19,815 bases of DNA, taken from DATMXS01 sp050260275. Its GTDB lineage: Bacteria > Acidobacteriota > Terriglobia > Bryobacterales > Bryobacteraceae. How positions within the stretch are numbered: the stretch's first letter is position 1; every line of letters begins with the position of its first letter. A program made the position numbers and the translations under genes. The DNA lies in the NCBI GenBank assembly GCA_050260275.1, contig JBLNBX010000167.1:1-19815 (forward strand). The letters run 5' to 3'. The notes under the pieces are model-generated. The model was given only the letters and a program-made list of their open reading frames with translations, was not told the origin of the DNA and ran no database searches. Positions 1 to 7,385 of this stretch are shown piece by piece.

Positions 1-382
1 CCTTCTGCGTGAGTATGACTTCGACAGACGGCTCCGCCAGGCCGAACTCGTCGAGGTCGGGAGCCTTCTCCAGGACCAGTTGGTCAGTCGAGAGCGAGGT
101 GGCCGATGAGGCCAGCGTGCCGGCCGCATCCTGATCGGCACGCAGCGGCTTGGGCGAGGTGATCTCCCACCGCCCATCTTTGCGCTCGATGACGGTGGTT
201 TCGCCTATGGCGCGTTTCACCTCTATGCGTGTCAACTGGTCCTCGGGAATCGAGACCAGTTTCGATGCGGCATCGGCCGCGGAACCGGAAGACTCGCTAT
301 CCTTGTTGCGCTGCGAGTACCATACGAGCCCTCCCAGCACGGCAAGGGCGGCCACTGCGCCCAGCAATCCGCGGAACCGCAT
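1..382 (-). CDS. DUF4340 domain-containing protein (partial, N-terminal part)
   Basis: Not in any listed complete reading frame because it runs off the window. Translating the minus strand from the ATG at 380-382 gives 127 open codons to the window edge. Residues 5-22 (GLLGAVAALAVLGGLVWY) are a hydrophobic signal anchor. They are followed by a polar Ser/Ala linker and a stretch containing LTRIEVKR, GRWEITSP and LDEFGLAEPSVEVILTQK. That last pattern, in which a residue-deletion set is followed by 'FGL.EP...V', is typical of the repeated DUF4340 unit. A GGAGG Shine-Dalgarno lies 7 nt upstream of the ATG, and only one base separates this start from the stop of the GldG-like gene, so the two are co-transcribed. 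DUF4340 proteins commonly follow GldG-like genes in ABC operons; they are probably membrane-anchored extracytoplasmic partners of unknown biochemical role. The C-terminus lies outside the window. Confidence 0.85.
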   Translation of the reverse strand, partial: MRFRGLLGAVAALAVLGGLVWYSQRNKDSESSGSAADAASKLVSIPEDQLTRIEVKRAIGETTVIERKDGRWEITSPKPLRADQDAAGTLASSATSLSTDQLVLEKAPDLDEFGLAEPSVEVILTQK

Positions 383-383
383 C

Positions 384-1757
384 CTAGCGCCTCCGCCACC
401 ATACGATTCCGCCGCCCACAAGGACGAGCAGCGGCAGGCCGATGATGCTCGAGTAGAACACGCGGCCCATCTGCGCCTGCGTGAGCGACAGGCGGCGGTC
501 TTCGGGGTCTTTCGGACGGATCGCGATGAGGTCCTCGTCGGAACTGAGCCAGTTCATCATGTTCAGGAACAGATCGCGGTTGCCGACCGAGCGCGAGTTA
601 AGGAAGTTGTTCGACGCCCACATCGATCCGCCAGTAACGACGAACCTGCCCTCCTGCTCGCCTTTCAAGGTGCCTGCCGCGGCGAGCACAAACGGGCCCC
701 TCTTATCCTTCTTTGGGTCAATGCGGATCTGGTTGGAGCCGAGCGAGGTGGTCGCGTAGCTGTTCTCGGATGTTTCGAGAAGCTTCTCGACCGACGCAGC
801 GCCATCTGACTTCACATCAAGCGTGCGGACCAGCGGGAACACCGTGGCGATGCCCCGCATCTCGCGGACAATCGCGTGAGTATCGTAATCCGTGACGAGC
901 GGAATCTCGGGACCGAGCCCGAATATCTGCCCCACGCCACTGGTATCGAGCGCGAGGTCTTTGTTTACCGTAACGCCCCAGCCCTGCAGCAACTTCACCA
1001 GCGCGTCGTTCGCGGGCGGCTGCTGGTTGCCGAAGGCGAGCGGCGGATCCACCATGATGAGCGCGCGTCCGCCCTTCTCGATGTAGGTCTTGATGGCGTC
1101 TATCTCAGGCTCGATATAGTCCTTCGTGGGGCCGGCGATGACCAGGATGGTGCAGTCCTCCGGAACCTCGGGCTTCTCTATGAGCGAGATCTCGCGCGTG
1201 GTGTAGTTGTTCTTCTCGAGAACATCCTTCATGCTCGAGAAGCCTTCGGGATTGGTATCGTCGATGCTTTTCTCACCGCTGCCGGTAACGAAATACGCCA
1301 TGCGCGGCCCGCTCTTCAGCGCGCGAATGAGCGCGCCGGTGATTTCTTCCTCGGTGAGGCTCTTAGCCTCCTCACGCTTTTCGCCCGACGAAACGTAGAT
1401 GGTGCCGAGCGTGCGCACGCCCGCTGCGCGCGCGAGGCTGGGCTTCTTGAGCGGGTCGATGTACTCGACCGTGAGCTTCGGCGAGAGATTGCTGTAGCGG
1501 CCGAGCAGGTCACGCGCGCGCTCGAACTCTCCGGTGCGGTCGTAGTAAGTGATCTTGACGTCCTGCTTGAGGTTCTTCACAACCTTCTCGGTCTGGTCCG
1601 AGAGGCTGAAGCGCTTGTTCGCGGTAGCGTCTACGCTCTTGTTGTAGCGGTTGGCGAGCCAGTTTGCCGCGACGAGCACCGCCACGATCACGAGGATGTA
1701 GACGGAAGCGTAAGCCGTGTACCGGGTCTGCCTTGCCTTGAGCCAGCCGAAGTTCAT
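384..1757 (-). CDS. GldG-like ABC transporter auxiliary protein
   Basis: 457 aa. One N-terminal membrane segment (about residues 17-36, VYILVIVAVLVAANWLA) is followed by a large soluble region. A C-terminal anchor (about 438-454, GLPLLVLVGGGIVWW) ends in a short Trp/Arg-rich tail (WWRRR). The soluble part contains 'TYYDRTGEFERARDLL', 'VEYIDPLKKP', 'ALIRALKSGPRMAYFVTGSGEKS' and 'GGRALIMVDPP', matching the uncharacterised ABC-transporter auxiliary family (ABC_transp_aux) that includes GldG of the Bacteroidetes gliding/Gld ABC complex. The predicted topology is two membrane anchors around an extracytoplasmic domain. A GGAGG Shine-Dalgarno sits 7 nt before the ATG, and one base separates it from the upstream permease stop. 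Role: probably a partner of the neighbouring ATPase and permease. The transported substrate is unknown, and no gliding genes beyond these are visible. Confidence 0.85.
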   Translation of the reverse strand: MNFGWLKARQTRYTAYASVYILVIVAVLVAANWLANRYNKSVDATANKRFSLSDQTEKVVKNLKQDVKITYYDRTGEFERARDLLGRYSNLSPKLTVEYIDPLKKPSLARAAGVRTLGTIYVSSGEKREEAKSLTEEEITGALIRALKSGPRMAYFVTGSGEKSIDDTNPEGFSSMKDVLEKNNYTTREISLIEKPEVPEDCTILVIAGPTKDYIEPEIDAIKTYIEKGGRALIMVDPPLAFGNQQPPANDALVKLLQGWGVTVNKDLALDTSGVGQIFGLGPEIPLVTDYDTHAIVREMRGIATVFPLVRTLDVKSDGAASVEKLLETSENSYATTSLGSNQIRIDPKKDKRGPFVLAAAGTLKGEQEGRFVVTGGSMWASNNFLNSRSVGNRDLFLNMMNWLSSDEDLIAIRPKDPEDRRLSLTQAQMGRVFYSSIIGLPLLVLVGGGIVWWRRR

Positions 1758-1758
1758 G

Positions 1759-2526
1759 TCAGGCCCTCCACCTCAGCGCTTCCATCGAGCGCGCCGTCAG
1801 AAACAGTCCGAAGAAGATCGCGGACACGTAGAAGACCATGTCCTTGGTGTCGAGCACACCCTTTGAGAAAGAGTCGAAGTGCGTTACCACCGAGAGATAC
1901 GAAAGCACGCGCGCCCAGGAGGCCGTCTCGAAGCCGGTAACCCAGTCGAGCACCCAGAGCATCAGGCAGACGGCGAAGGTGACGCCGACCGCGATGATCT
2001 GGTTGCGCGAGAGCGTCGAAATGAACGTGCCCAGCGCGAGCAGGCACCCGCCCTGGAGCAGCAGCCCGAGGTAGCCCACGAGAATCGGCTTCCAGTCAGG
2101 CGAGCCGTAGATGAACAGATACGCGAGGTTCAGCGCGGAAACGGCCAGAATGCCCGCGTACAGCGTCAGAGCGGCCAGCCACTTCGCGAGGATCATCTCG
2201 TAATCGCGCACCGGCGAGGTCATGAGCAGTTCGATGGTGCCGGAACGCTTCTCCTCGGCGAAGAGGCGCATCGTGATCATCGGAATCAGGAACAGGCCGA
2301 TCACGCTCACGTTCATCAGCACGGGGCGGACGATCCACTCGTTCATGTTCATTGGAAAGCTGCCGCCCATCAGCGTGGCCTGCATGCTGCGTGAGACGAA
2401 ATAAGCTGTGGCGCTGTAGAAAAACCAACCGAACACCAGCGCGAAGAACGCCATCAGGATCCAGGCGATCCAAGAAGAGAAATAGCCCTTGATTTCTTTA
2501 CGGTAGATGACCCAGATGTTCTTCAT
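1759..2526 (-). CDS. ABC-2 type transporter permease (GldF-like)
   Basis: 255 aa from the ATG at 2524-2526, which begins MKNIWVIYRKEIKGYFSSW. A longer in-frame reading to 2679 exists but adds a basic, non-family N-terminus that overlaps the ATPase gene. The chosen ATG has a GGAGA Shine-Dalgarno and overlaps the ATPase stop by 4 nt (ATGA). The protein has about six membrane segments: roughly 19-40, 68-88, 115-137, 145-167, 177-198 and 225-245. Between segments 2 and 3 lies the diagnostic EEKRSGTIELLMTSPV (91-106), the signature cytoplasmic loop of ABC-2 permeases of the GldF/CcmB-like type. It should form the membrane channel with the ATPase encoded immediately upstream. Translational coupling suggests fixed stoichiometry. 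The substrate cannot be inferred. Confidence 0.9.
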   Translation of the reverse strand: MKNIWVIYRKEIKGYFSSWIAWILMAFFALVFGWFFYSATAYFVSRSMQATLMGGSFPMNMNEWIVRPVLMNVSVIGLFLIPMITMRLFAEEKRSGTIELLMTSPVRDYEMILAKWLAALTLYAGILAVSALNLAYLFIYGSPDWKPILVGYLGLLLQGGCLLALGTFISTLSRNQIIAVGVTFAVCLMLWVLDWVTGFETASWARVLSYLSVVTHFDSFSKGVLDTKDMVFYVSAIFFGLFLTARSMEALRWRA

Positions 2527-3512
2527 TTCGCTTCTCCGGCTGCAACGGCCTCGGGATTCTCCTCGGTGGAGGTCACCTGCAGGAAGATCTCTTCGAGGCT
2601 CATGGCAATCGGGCGCAGCTCGTTCAGATTCCAACCGGCCTCGACAACGGCGCGGGCCAGCCCAGGCCGGATCTGGCACCGCTCGAGGCTCTCGACCTCG
2701 AACAGGCAGCGCGCGCCCTTGTGTTCTTTCATGACGACGCGGCCGACGCCAGGAACCTGCTCGAGCCGCCGCTGGGCAGCCGCGGCGTCGAGATCGCCGT
2801 TAGGGGAGGCCACGTCGACAGCGACGGATTCGCACCCGCGCAGCCTGTGTGTCAGGTTGTCCACGGTGTCCGTCGCAACCAACTTGCCTTTGCTGATGAT
2901 GATGACGCGCTCGCAGGTCTGCTCCACCTCGGGCAGAATGTGCGTGCTCAGGATGATGGTGTGTGCGCCCGCCTTCGCGAGGTCCTTGATGAGTTCGCGA
3001 GTTTCGATGATCTGCTTGGGATCGAGACCCGCGGTGGGCTCATCGAGGATCAGCACGTCGGGGTTGTGGATGATGGCCTGCGCCAGACCGACGCGCTGGC
3101 GGTAGCCCTTGGACAGGCGGCTGATCAGCTTCCGGCTCACGTCGCCGATGGAGCAGAGGCTCGTAACTTCGTCAACACGGCGGGACAGATCGGACTTCGG
3201 AACGCCCTTCAAACGGCCGACAAAAGTCAGATATTCGCCGACCTCCATTTCCGGATAGAGCGGCGGCGTTTCGGGCAGGTAGCCGATGCGCCTTTTCACC
3301 TCAAGGGGCTGCTTGAGGACGTCGTACCCGGCCAGCGTGGCGGTGCCGGCCGTAGGGGGAAGGAAGCAGGTAAGTACTCGCATCGTCGTCGTCTTGCCCG
3401 CTCCATTTGGCCCCAGGAAGCCGACGATCTGACCTTTCTCTACCGTGAAGGAAATGCTGTCCACGGCCACGGTCCGCCCGTACCGTTTAGTCAGGCCTTC
3501 AACTTTGATCAT
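2523..3512 (-). CDS. ABC transporter ATP-binding protein (GldA-like)
   Basis: 329 aa cytoplasmic ATPase. The nucleotide-binding domain occupies about residues 1-225, with Walker A GPNGAGKT at 34-41, the ABC signature LSKGYRQR at 133-140, Walker B VLILDEP at 153-159 and the switch histidine in LSTHILPE at 191. The remaining ~100 residues form the C-terminal regulatory extension common in GldA, CcmA and NatA-like exporters. The start is ATG at 3510-3512 with an AGGA Shine-Dalgarno 5 nt upstream. It is the first gene of a four-gene minus-strand operon (ATPase, permease, GldG-like, DUF4340) and overlaps the permease start by 4 nt. ATP hydrolysis would drive export or mechanical work through the ABC-2 permease. 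The substrate is unknown; similarity to gliding-motility ABC components does not prove gliding. Confidence 0.93.
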   Translation of the reverse strand: MIKVEGLTKRYGRTVAVDSISFTVEKGQIVGFLGPNGAGKTTTMRVLTCFLPPTAGTATLAGYDVLKQPLEVKRRIGYLPETPPLYPEMEVGEYLTFVGRLKGVPKSDLSRRVDEVTSLCSIGDVSRKLISRLSKGYRQRVGLAQAIIHNPDVLILDEPTAGLDPKQIIETRELIKDLAKAGAHTIILSTHILPEVEQTCERVIIISKGKLVATDTVDNLTHRLRGCESVAVDVASPNGDLDAAAAQRRLEQVPGVGRVVMKEHKGARCLFEVESLERCQIRPGLARAVVEAGWNLNELRPIAMSLEEIFLQVTSTEENPEAVAAGEAK

Positions 3513-3589
3513 GGGAGTCCTGCCAGAAAAGAAAACACCTTAATTGAAACCACGGACATTGCCCGGTGTTGCACCTTGCGACGCCTCTC

Positions 3590-3620
3590 ATCATATCGAA
3601 GCCCGCCAAAAAGGTGTCAA
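3590..3620 (-). promoter_or_regulatory. Candidate sigma-70 promoter for the ABC/Gld-like operon
   Basis: On the minus strand a perfect -35 hexamer TTGACA (3615-3620) is followed after 19 nt by TATGAT (3590-3595). A 17-nt spacing to GATATG is also possible. It lies 78 nt upstream of the ATPase start codon. The 19-nt spacer is long for the housekeeping sigma factor, so the assignment is tentative. A direct repeat abuts the -35 element. Confidence 0.45.
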
Positions 3621-3642
3621 ATGTAGATTCTGTAATGTAGAT
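3620..3642 (-). repeat. Direct repeat AATGTAGAT x2, period 14 bp (possible operator)
   Basis: The 9-mer aatgtagat (plus-strand sense) occurs at 3620-3628 and again at 3634-3642, 14 bp start to start. It touches the -35 element of the candidate ABC-operon promoter. This AT-rich patch stands out from the GC-rich surroundings. The half-site TGTAGA loosely resembles half-sites of BlaI/MecI-type repressors, but that is only a suggestion. No regulator gene is adjacent. Confidence 0.4.
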
Positions 3643-3659
3643 GCCCCCATTTGCGCCGT

Positions 3660-4427
3660 CTACACGGCCATGATAGAGAAGCCGCTATCCACATAAATCA
3701 CATTGCCCGTCACCCCGCGGCTGAGGGTACTAGCAAGAAAGACGGCAGCGTCGGCTACCTCGGCCGGGTCGGTGTTCCTGCGCAGGGGAGCGCGCGCAGC
3801 GACGTGGTCGAGAATCGATGAGAAGCCGCCGATGGCCCGCGCGGACGCCGTCTTGATAGGGCCGGCGGAGATGGCGTTGACGCGGATGCCCCGGGGCCCA
3901 AGGTCGCTCGCCAGGTACCGCACGACAGCCTCGAGCGCCGCTTTGGCGACGCCCATCACGTTGTAGTTCGGCACTACGCGGACCGCGCCGAGGTAGCTGA
4001 GCGTCGCGATGGAACCGCCTTCGGTCATGAGCGGCGCGACCGCACGCGACACCGCGACCAGCGAGTACGCGCTGACCTCCTGTGCTAGCAAGTAACCGGA
4101 GCGCGAGGTCTCGATGAACGGGCGCGTAAGGTCCTCACGATTGGCGAAGGCGATGCTGTGGAGGACCGCGTCGAGGCGGCCGTCGTTCTCTATCGCCCGC
4201 GCGAGGGCTGCGAGTTCGTTCTCGCGAGACACATCGCAGGGGAGCACGCGCGCGGCCGAGAGCTCAGCGCCGATGGTCTCGACAGTCTCGCGCTGGCGCT
4301 CCCCCTGATAGGTCAGTATCAGGCGCGCGCCCTCGCGGCGGTACGCCTCGGCGACGGCGTACGCGAGGCTCCACTTGTTTGCGACGCCGAGAACAAGCGC
4401 AGTCTTCCCCTCTAGAAGTGCGGGCAT
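3660..4427 (-). CDS. fabI: Enoyl-[acyl-carrier-protein] reductase (NADH), FabI type
   Basis: 255 aa, close to the usual FabI length. It catalyses the last reduction of each fatty-acid elongation cycle, trans-2-enoyl-ACP to acyl-ACP with NADH, in the cytosol. The N-terminal dinucleotide-binding motif is the FabI-specific GVANKWSLAYAVA (14-26). The catalytic Tyr and Lys lie in PNYNVMGVAKA as Y155 and K162 (Y-x6-K spacing), with the second conserved tyrosine in SYLGA at Y145. The NRED segment (96-99) and ISAGPIKTASA also match FabI rather than FabL or FabV. It starts at the ATG at 4425-4427. There is no Shine-Dalgarno, but a TAAAAT hexamer lies 9 nt upstream. It is divergent from recG, with 99 bp between the starts, and upstream of the ABC operon on the same strand, separated by 147 bp. 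FabI is the target of triclosan-type inhibitors. Confidence 0.95.
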   Translation of the reverse strand: MPALLEGKTALVLGVANKWSLAYAVAEAYRREGARLILTYQGERQRETVETIGAELSAARVLPCDVSRENELAALARAIENDGRLDAVLHSIAFANREDLTRPFIETSRSGYLLAQEVSAYSLVAVSRAVAPLMTEGGSIATLSYLGAVRVVPNYNVMGVAKAALEAVVRYLASDLGPRGIRVNAISAGPIKTASARAIGGFSSILDHVAARAPLRRNTDPAEVADAAVFLASTLSRGVTGNVIYVDSGFSIMAV

Positions 4428-4436
4428 GGATAAACC

Positions 4437-4442
4437 ATTTTA
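4437..4442 (-). promoter_or_regulatory. Candidate -10 element for fabI (near-leaderless)
   Basis: Minus-strand TAAAAT at 4437-4442, 9 nt before the fabI ATG. No good -35 and no Shine-Dalgarno are visible. If used, transcription would start at or within about 3 nt of the start codon. Confidence 0.4.
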
Positions 4443-4506
4443 GTGGAGTTCTCAACACGCGCGCCGGCGCACGCAGCGCCGCGGGTGCCGCGCCGGGCAT
4501 ACTCGC

Positions 4507-4512
4507 TAAGAT
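4507..4512 (+). promoter_or_regulatory. Weak candidate -10 element for recG
   Basis: TAAGAT at 4507-4512, 14 nt before the recG GTG start, which would give a leader of only about 7-8 nt. No convincing -35 or Shine-Dalgarno is seen. It lies in the 99-bp divergent fabI/recG spacer. Confidence 0.25.
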
Positions 4513-4526
4513 AAGCAACGGACCCC

Positions 4527-6626
4527 GTGGAACTTACGCTCGCTACACCGCTGATGTACATGAAGGGCGTGGGCCCCGCGCGCGCGGAGGTGCTCGAGAC
4601 GAAGGGCCTGCGCACCGTGGATGACCTGCTCGCCTACGCGCCTTTCCGGTACGAGGACCGCCGCAATGTCAAGAGCATCGAGGACCTCGCTCCGGGCGAG
4701 ATGGCTACGGTGATCGCTGAGGTGCACTCCACGCGGCTGGCTGGTTTCCGCCGCCGCGATCTCGGGCTGTTTGAGGCGGTCTTCACTGACGCATCGCGCT
4801 CCCTGCTCGCGGGGAAGTGGTTCCACGGAGAGTACTTGAACAAGGTGATCGTGCCTGGGCAGCGCATCGCCCTCTACGGAAAGGCGGAGTTTGACAGCTA
4901 CTCGCGCGAGATCGTTATGATGCACCCGGAGTTTGAGATTCTCTCCGACGACGGCGAGGGCGACGCGGGGCTGCACGTGGGCCGCATAGTGCCCATCTAC
5001 GAAGCGGCGGGGAAGATCACAACGCGCGTGTTCCGGCGTCTGGTGGCTCAGGCGCTCGAGCGCCTGCCGCGGATGGAGGACCCGCTGCCCGCGTCGGTGC
5101 GAGAACGGCTCGGGCTGCCGCCGCTCGCGGAGGCGATCCGCGGGCTGCACTTTCCCGAAAACGAAGACCTGCGGGTGCTGAACGCGTTCCGTTCGCCCGC
5201 GCAGAGCCGGCTGATTTTCGAAGAGTTCTTCTGGCTTCAGTGCGGGCTCGCGCTCAAACGCAGGACTGCGCGCACGCTGCCCGGCATAGCTTTCGATCTG
5301 AACGATCGCGTACGCGCAAGCATCAGGCGCATGCTGCCCTTCAAGCCGACTGCGGCGCAGAAGCGAGTGCTCGGCGAGATCGCGCGAGACATGGCCGCGC
5401 CAGCACCGATGAACCGCCTGCTGCAGGGCGACGTGGGAAGCGGCAAGACGCTGGTGGCGGCGGAAGCCGCGGTGATCGCCGTCGAGAACGGCTGCCAGGT
5501 GGCGATGCTCGCGCCGACCGAGATCCTGGCAACACAGCACTACTTCTCGCTGAAGAAGCTGTTCGCGCCTCTGAACTATACGGTGGGGTTGCTCACAGGC
5601 TCGATGTCGAAGAAAGAGAAGGAGAGCTTCAAGCGCGCCCTCGCGGCCGGCATCGTGAACATTGCCGCGGGCACGCACGCGCTGATCGAGGAAGACGTGG
5701 AGTTCAAGAGGCTGGGGCTCGCGATCGTGGATGAACAGCACCGGTTCGGGGTCCTCCAGAGATTGCGGTTCATGCGGAAGGGGACCCATCCCGACGTGCT
5801 GGTGATGACGGCGACTCCGATCCCGCGCACGCTCGCGCTGACCCTCTACGGCGACCTCGACGTCTCGACTATCGACGAACTGCCGCCGGGGCGGCGCCCG
5901 ATCGTGACCCGGCACGTCACCGAGGACCGAATCGAGCAGGTGTGGAGCTTCGTGCAGCAGCAGGTTGAGCGGGGGCGGCAGGCGTACGTGGTGTATCCGG
6001 TGATCGAGGAGTCCGAGACGAAGGCGATGAAGGCGGCGGAGAAGATGTATGAGCATCTCTCCAAGACGGTCTTTCCGCAGTTCCGCATCGGGCTGCTGCA
6101 TGGACGGCTTCCGGCAGCCGAGAAGGAAGAGATCATGCAGCGGTTCGCCGGCGGCGAACTGCAGGTGCTCGTGTCCACCACGGTGATCGAGGTCGGCATC
6201 GATGTTCCTAACGCCACAGTGATGGTGATCGAGCAGGCGGAGCGCTTCGGGCTCTCGCAACTGCACCAGTTGCGGGGACGCGTCGGGCGCGGCGCGGAGC
6301 AGAGCTACTGCGTGCTGGTGACGGGCAGAATGAGCGACGTCGCGCGGGCGCGCGTTCAGACGATGGTGCAGTCGTCGGACGGCTTCCACATCGCGGAGGT
6401 GGATTTGAAACTGCGCGGCCCTGGAGAGTTCTTCGGCACGAAGCAATCCGGGCTGCCCGCGTTTCGTGTGGCTAGCATCGTGCGCGACCAGGAAATACTC
6501 GCGGCGGCGCGACAGGAGGCATTGGCGTTCCTCGAGAGACCGCATGACGACGCGGAACTGCGCAGCGCGGCGTCGTACCTGCGATCGGGCTGGCAGCGGC
6601 GCTACGGCCTCGCCATGGTGGGATAG
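4527..6626 (+). CDS. recG: ATP-dependent DNA helicase RecG
   Basis: 699 aa, near the usual 690-700. RecG remodels stalled replication forks and branch-migrates Holliday junctions. The N-terminal wedge/OB region (about 1-240) includes YMKGVGPARAEVL (11-23). The SF2 helicase core follows: Walker A GDVGSGKT (301-308), LAPTEILA (328-335), the DEQH box (402-405), TATPIPRTL (428-436), then STTVIEVGIDVPNA and the QLRGRVGRG motif VI in the C-terminal RecA-like domain. The GTG at 4527 is chosen because MELTLATPLMYMKGVGP aligns with the known family N-terminus; starting at the next ATG would remove part of it. No Shine-Dalgarno is obvious. rsmD follows 5 nt downstream, so the two probably form an operon. 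Confidence 0.96.
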   Translation: MELTLATPLMYMKGVGPARAEVLETKGLRTVDDLLAYAPFRYEDRRNVKSIEDLAPGEMATVIAEVHSTRLAGFRRRDLGLFEAVFTDASRSLLAGKWFHGEYLNKVIVPGQRIALYGKAEFDSYSREIVMMHPEFEILSDDGEGDAGLHVGRIVPIYEAAGKITTRVFRRLVAQALERLPRMEDPLPASVRERLGLPPLAEAIRGLHFPENEDLRVLNAFRSPAQSRLIFEEFFWLQCGLALKRRTARTLPGIAFDLNDRVRASIRRMLPFKPTAAQKRVLGEIARDMAAPAPMNRLLQGDVGSGKTLVAAEAAVIAVENGCQVAMLAPTEILATQHYFSLKKLFAPLNYTVGLLTGSMSKKEKESFKRALAAGIVNIAAGTHALIEEDVEFKRLGLAIVDEQHRFGVLQRLRFMRKGTHPDVLVMTATPIPRTLALTLYGDLDVSTIDELPPGRRPIVTRHVTEDRIEQVWSFVQQQVERGRQAYVVYPVIEESETKAMKAAEKMYEHLSKTVFPQFRIGLLHGRLPAAEKEEIMQRFAGGELQVLVSTTVIEVGIDVPNATVMVIEQAERFGLSQLHQLRGRVGRGAEQSYCVLVTGRMSDVARARVQTMVQSSDGFHIAEVDLKLRGPGEFFGTKQSGLPAFRVASIVRDQEILAAARQEALAFLERPHDDAELRSAASYLRSGWQRRYGLAMVG

Positions 6627-6631
6627 GATAC

Positions 6632-7174
6632 ATGCGCGTCATCGCAGGCGAGTTTCGCAGCCGCAGGCTGCGCACCATTCTGGGCCTCGATACTCGGCCG
6701 ACGCCCGACCGTTTGCGCGAGACGCTGTTCGACATCCTTGCGCCGCGCATACAGGGCGCCGTCTTTCTCGACGCATACGCCGGATCGGGAGCCGTAGGCA
6801 TCGAAGCGATCAGCCGGGGTGCGGCACAAGCCATCTTCATCGAAAACAACCGTGCGGCCGCGGCCATCATTCGCGAGAACCTCAGGAATCTGGGGATCGA
6901 AGAGCGCGCCGAGGTCGTAGCGGCGAAGGTTCGGACCGCGCTGCCGCGCTTCACTCCGGATATCGTGTTCCTGGATCCGCCGTACGATGCCGCCGGAGAA
7001 TACGATGCGGCGCTCCACGCCACTCGCGCGCCGCTTGTGATAGCTCAGCACTCGTTTCGCCTGAAGCTGCGTGAGGACTACGGGCCGCTGCGCAGGTTTC
7101 GTTCAGTGAAGCAGGGCGACAACGTTCTGAGCTTCTACCAGGCAACTACGGAGCGAGGAGCCGAAGAGACCTGA
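6632..7174 (+). CDS. rsmD: 16S rRNA (guanine(966)-N2)-methyltransferase RsmD
   Basis: 180 aa. It uses S-adenosylmethionine to methylate N2 of G966 in 16S rRNA during 30S assembly. Evidence: the family N-terminus MRVIAGEFRSRRL (1-13), the TRPTPDRLRETLFD motif (21-34), SAM-binding motif I LDAYAGSGAVGIEA (46-59), the acidic residue ending motif II in FIEN (69-72), and the catalytic DPPY (115-118) typical of N-methyltransferases. The ATG at 6632 begins 5 nt after the recG stop. An AGGA overlapping the recG stop codon can serve as Shine-Dalgarno, so translation is probably coupled to recG. In many genomes rsmD is followed by coaD; here no coaD follows. Confidence 0.94.
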   Translation: MRVIAGEFRSRRLRTILGLDTRPTPDRLRETLFDILAPRIQGAVFLDAYAGSGAVGIEAISRGAAQAIFIENNRAAAAIIRENLRNLGIEERAEVVAAKVRTALPRFTPDIVFLDPPYDAAGEYDAALHATRAPLVIAQHSFRLKLREDYGPLRRFRSVKQGDNVLSFYQATTERGAEET

Positions 7175-7385
7175 ACGCCGCCCTCCAGGCCGTCCAGTTG
7201 ACAGCCAGTGGTGTCCGTACCGGAACATGCGCCCTGATACCGCTGTTCGCGGCCTTGCTGCCCGGATCAGCCGTAACTTGCGCGAGAGCCCGTCGCGCCC
7301 GGAACCGAAGCCGGCAAGTTCCTAGGCGCGTACTCTAGAGTTGAGGGGACCGAAGCCGTCATTGGGCTTCTGGGTAGCGGCCACC
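7175..7385. other. 211-bp spacer upstream of the DedA-like gene
   Basis: There is no convincing gene or clear terminator. It holds an isolated TTGACA (7198-7203) without a matching -10, a TACTCT hexamer (7331-7336), and two short palindromes, CCTAGG (7321-7326) and CTCTAGAG (7333-7340). If TACTCT is a -10 element, transcription would begin near 7343, giving a leader of about 40 nt to the ATG at 7386. Confidence 0.3.

Noticed and set aside
876..1940. A 354-codon plus-strand open frame over the GldG-like gene
   Set aside because: Its composition is that of an antisense shadow, and it crosses the boundary of two well-supported minus-strand genes. No start signal or domain is seen.
2527..2679. 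A 51-codon upstream extension of the ABC permease frame
   Set aside because: It overlaps the ATPase 3' end and is basic and non-hydrophobic. The ATG at 2526 has a Shine-Dalgarno and the expected family start.
4506..6545. A 679-codon open frame antisense to recG
   Set aside because: It is rich in Arg, His and Leu, has no recognisable domain, and mirrors the third-position GC bias of recG, which has every expected helicase motif.
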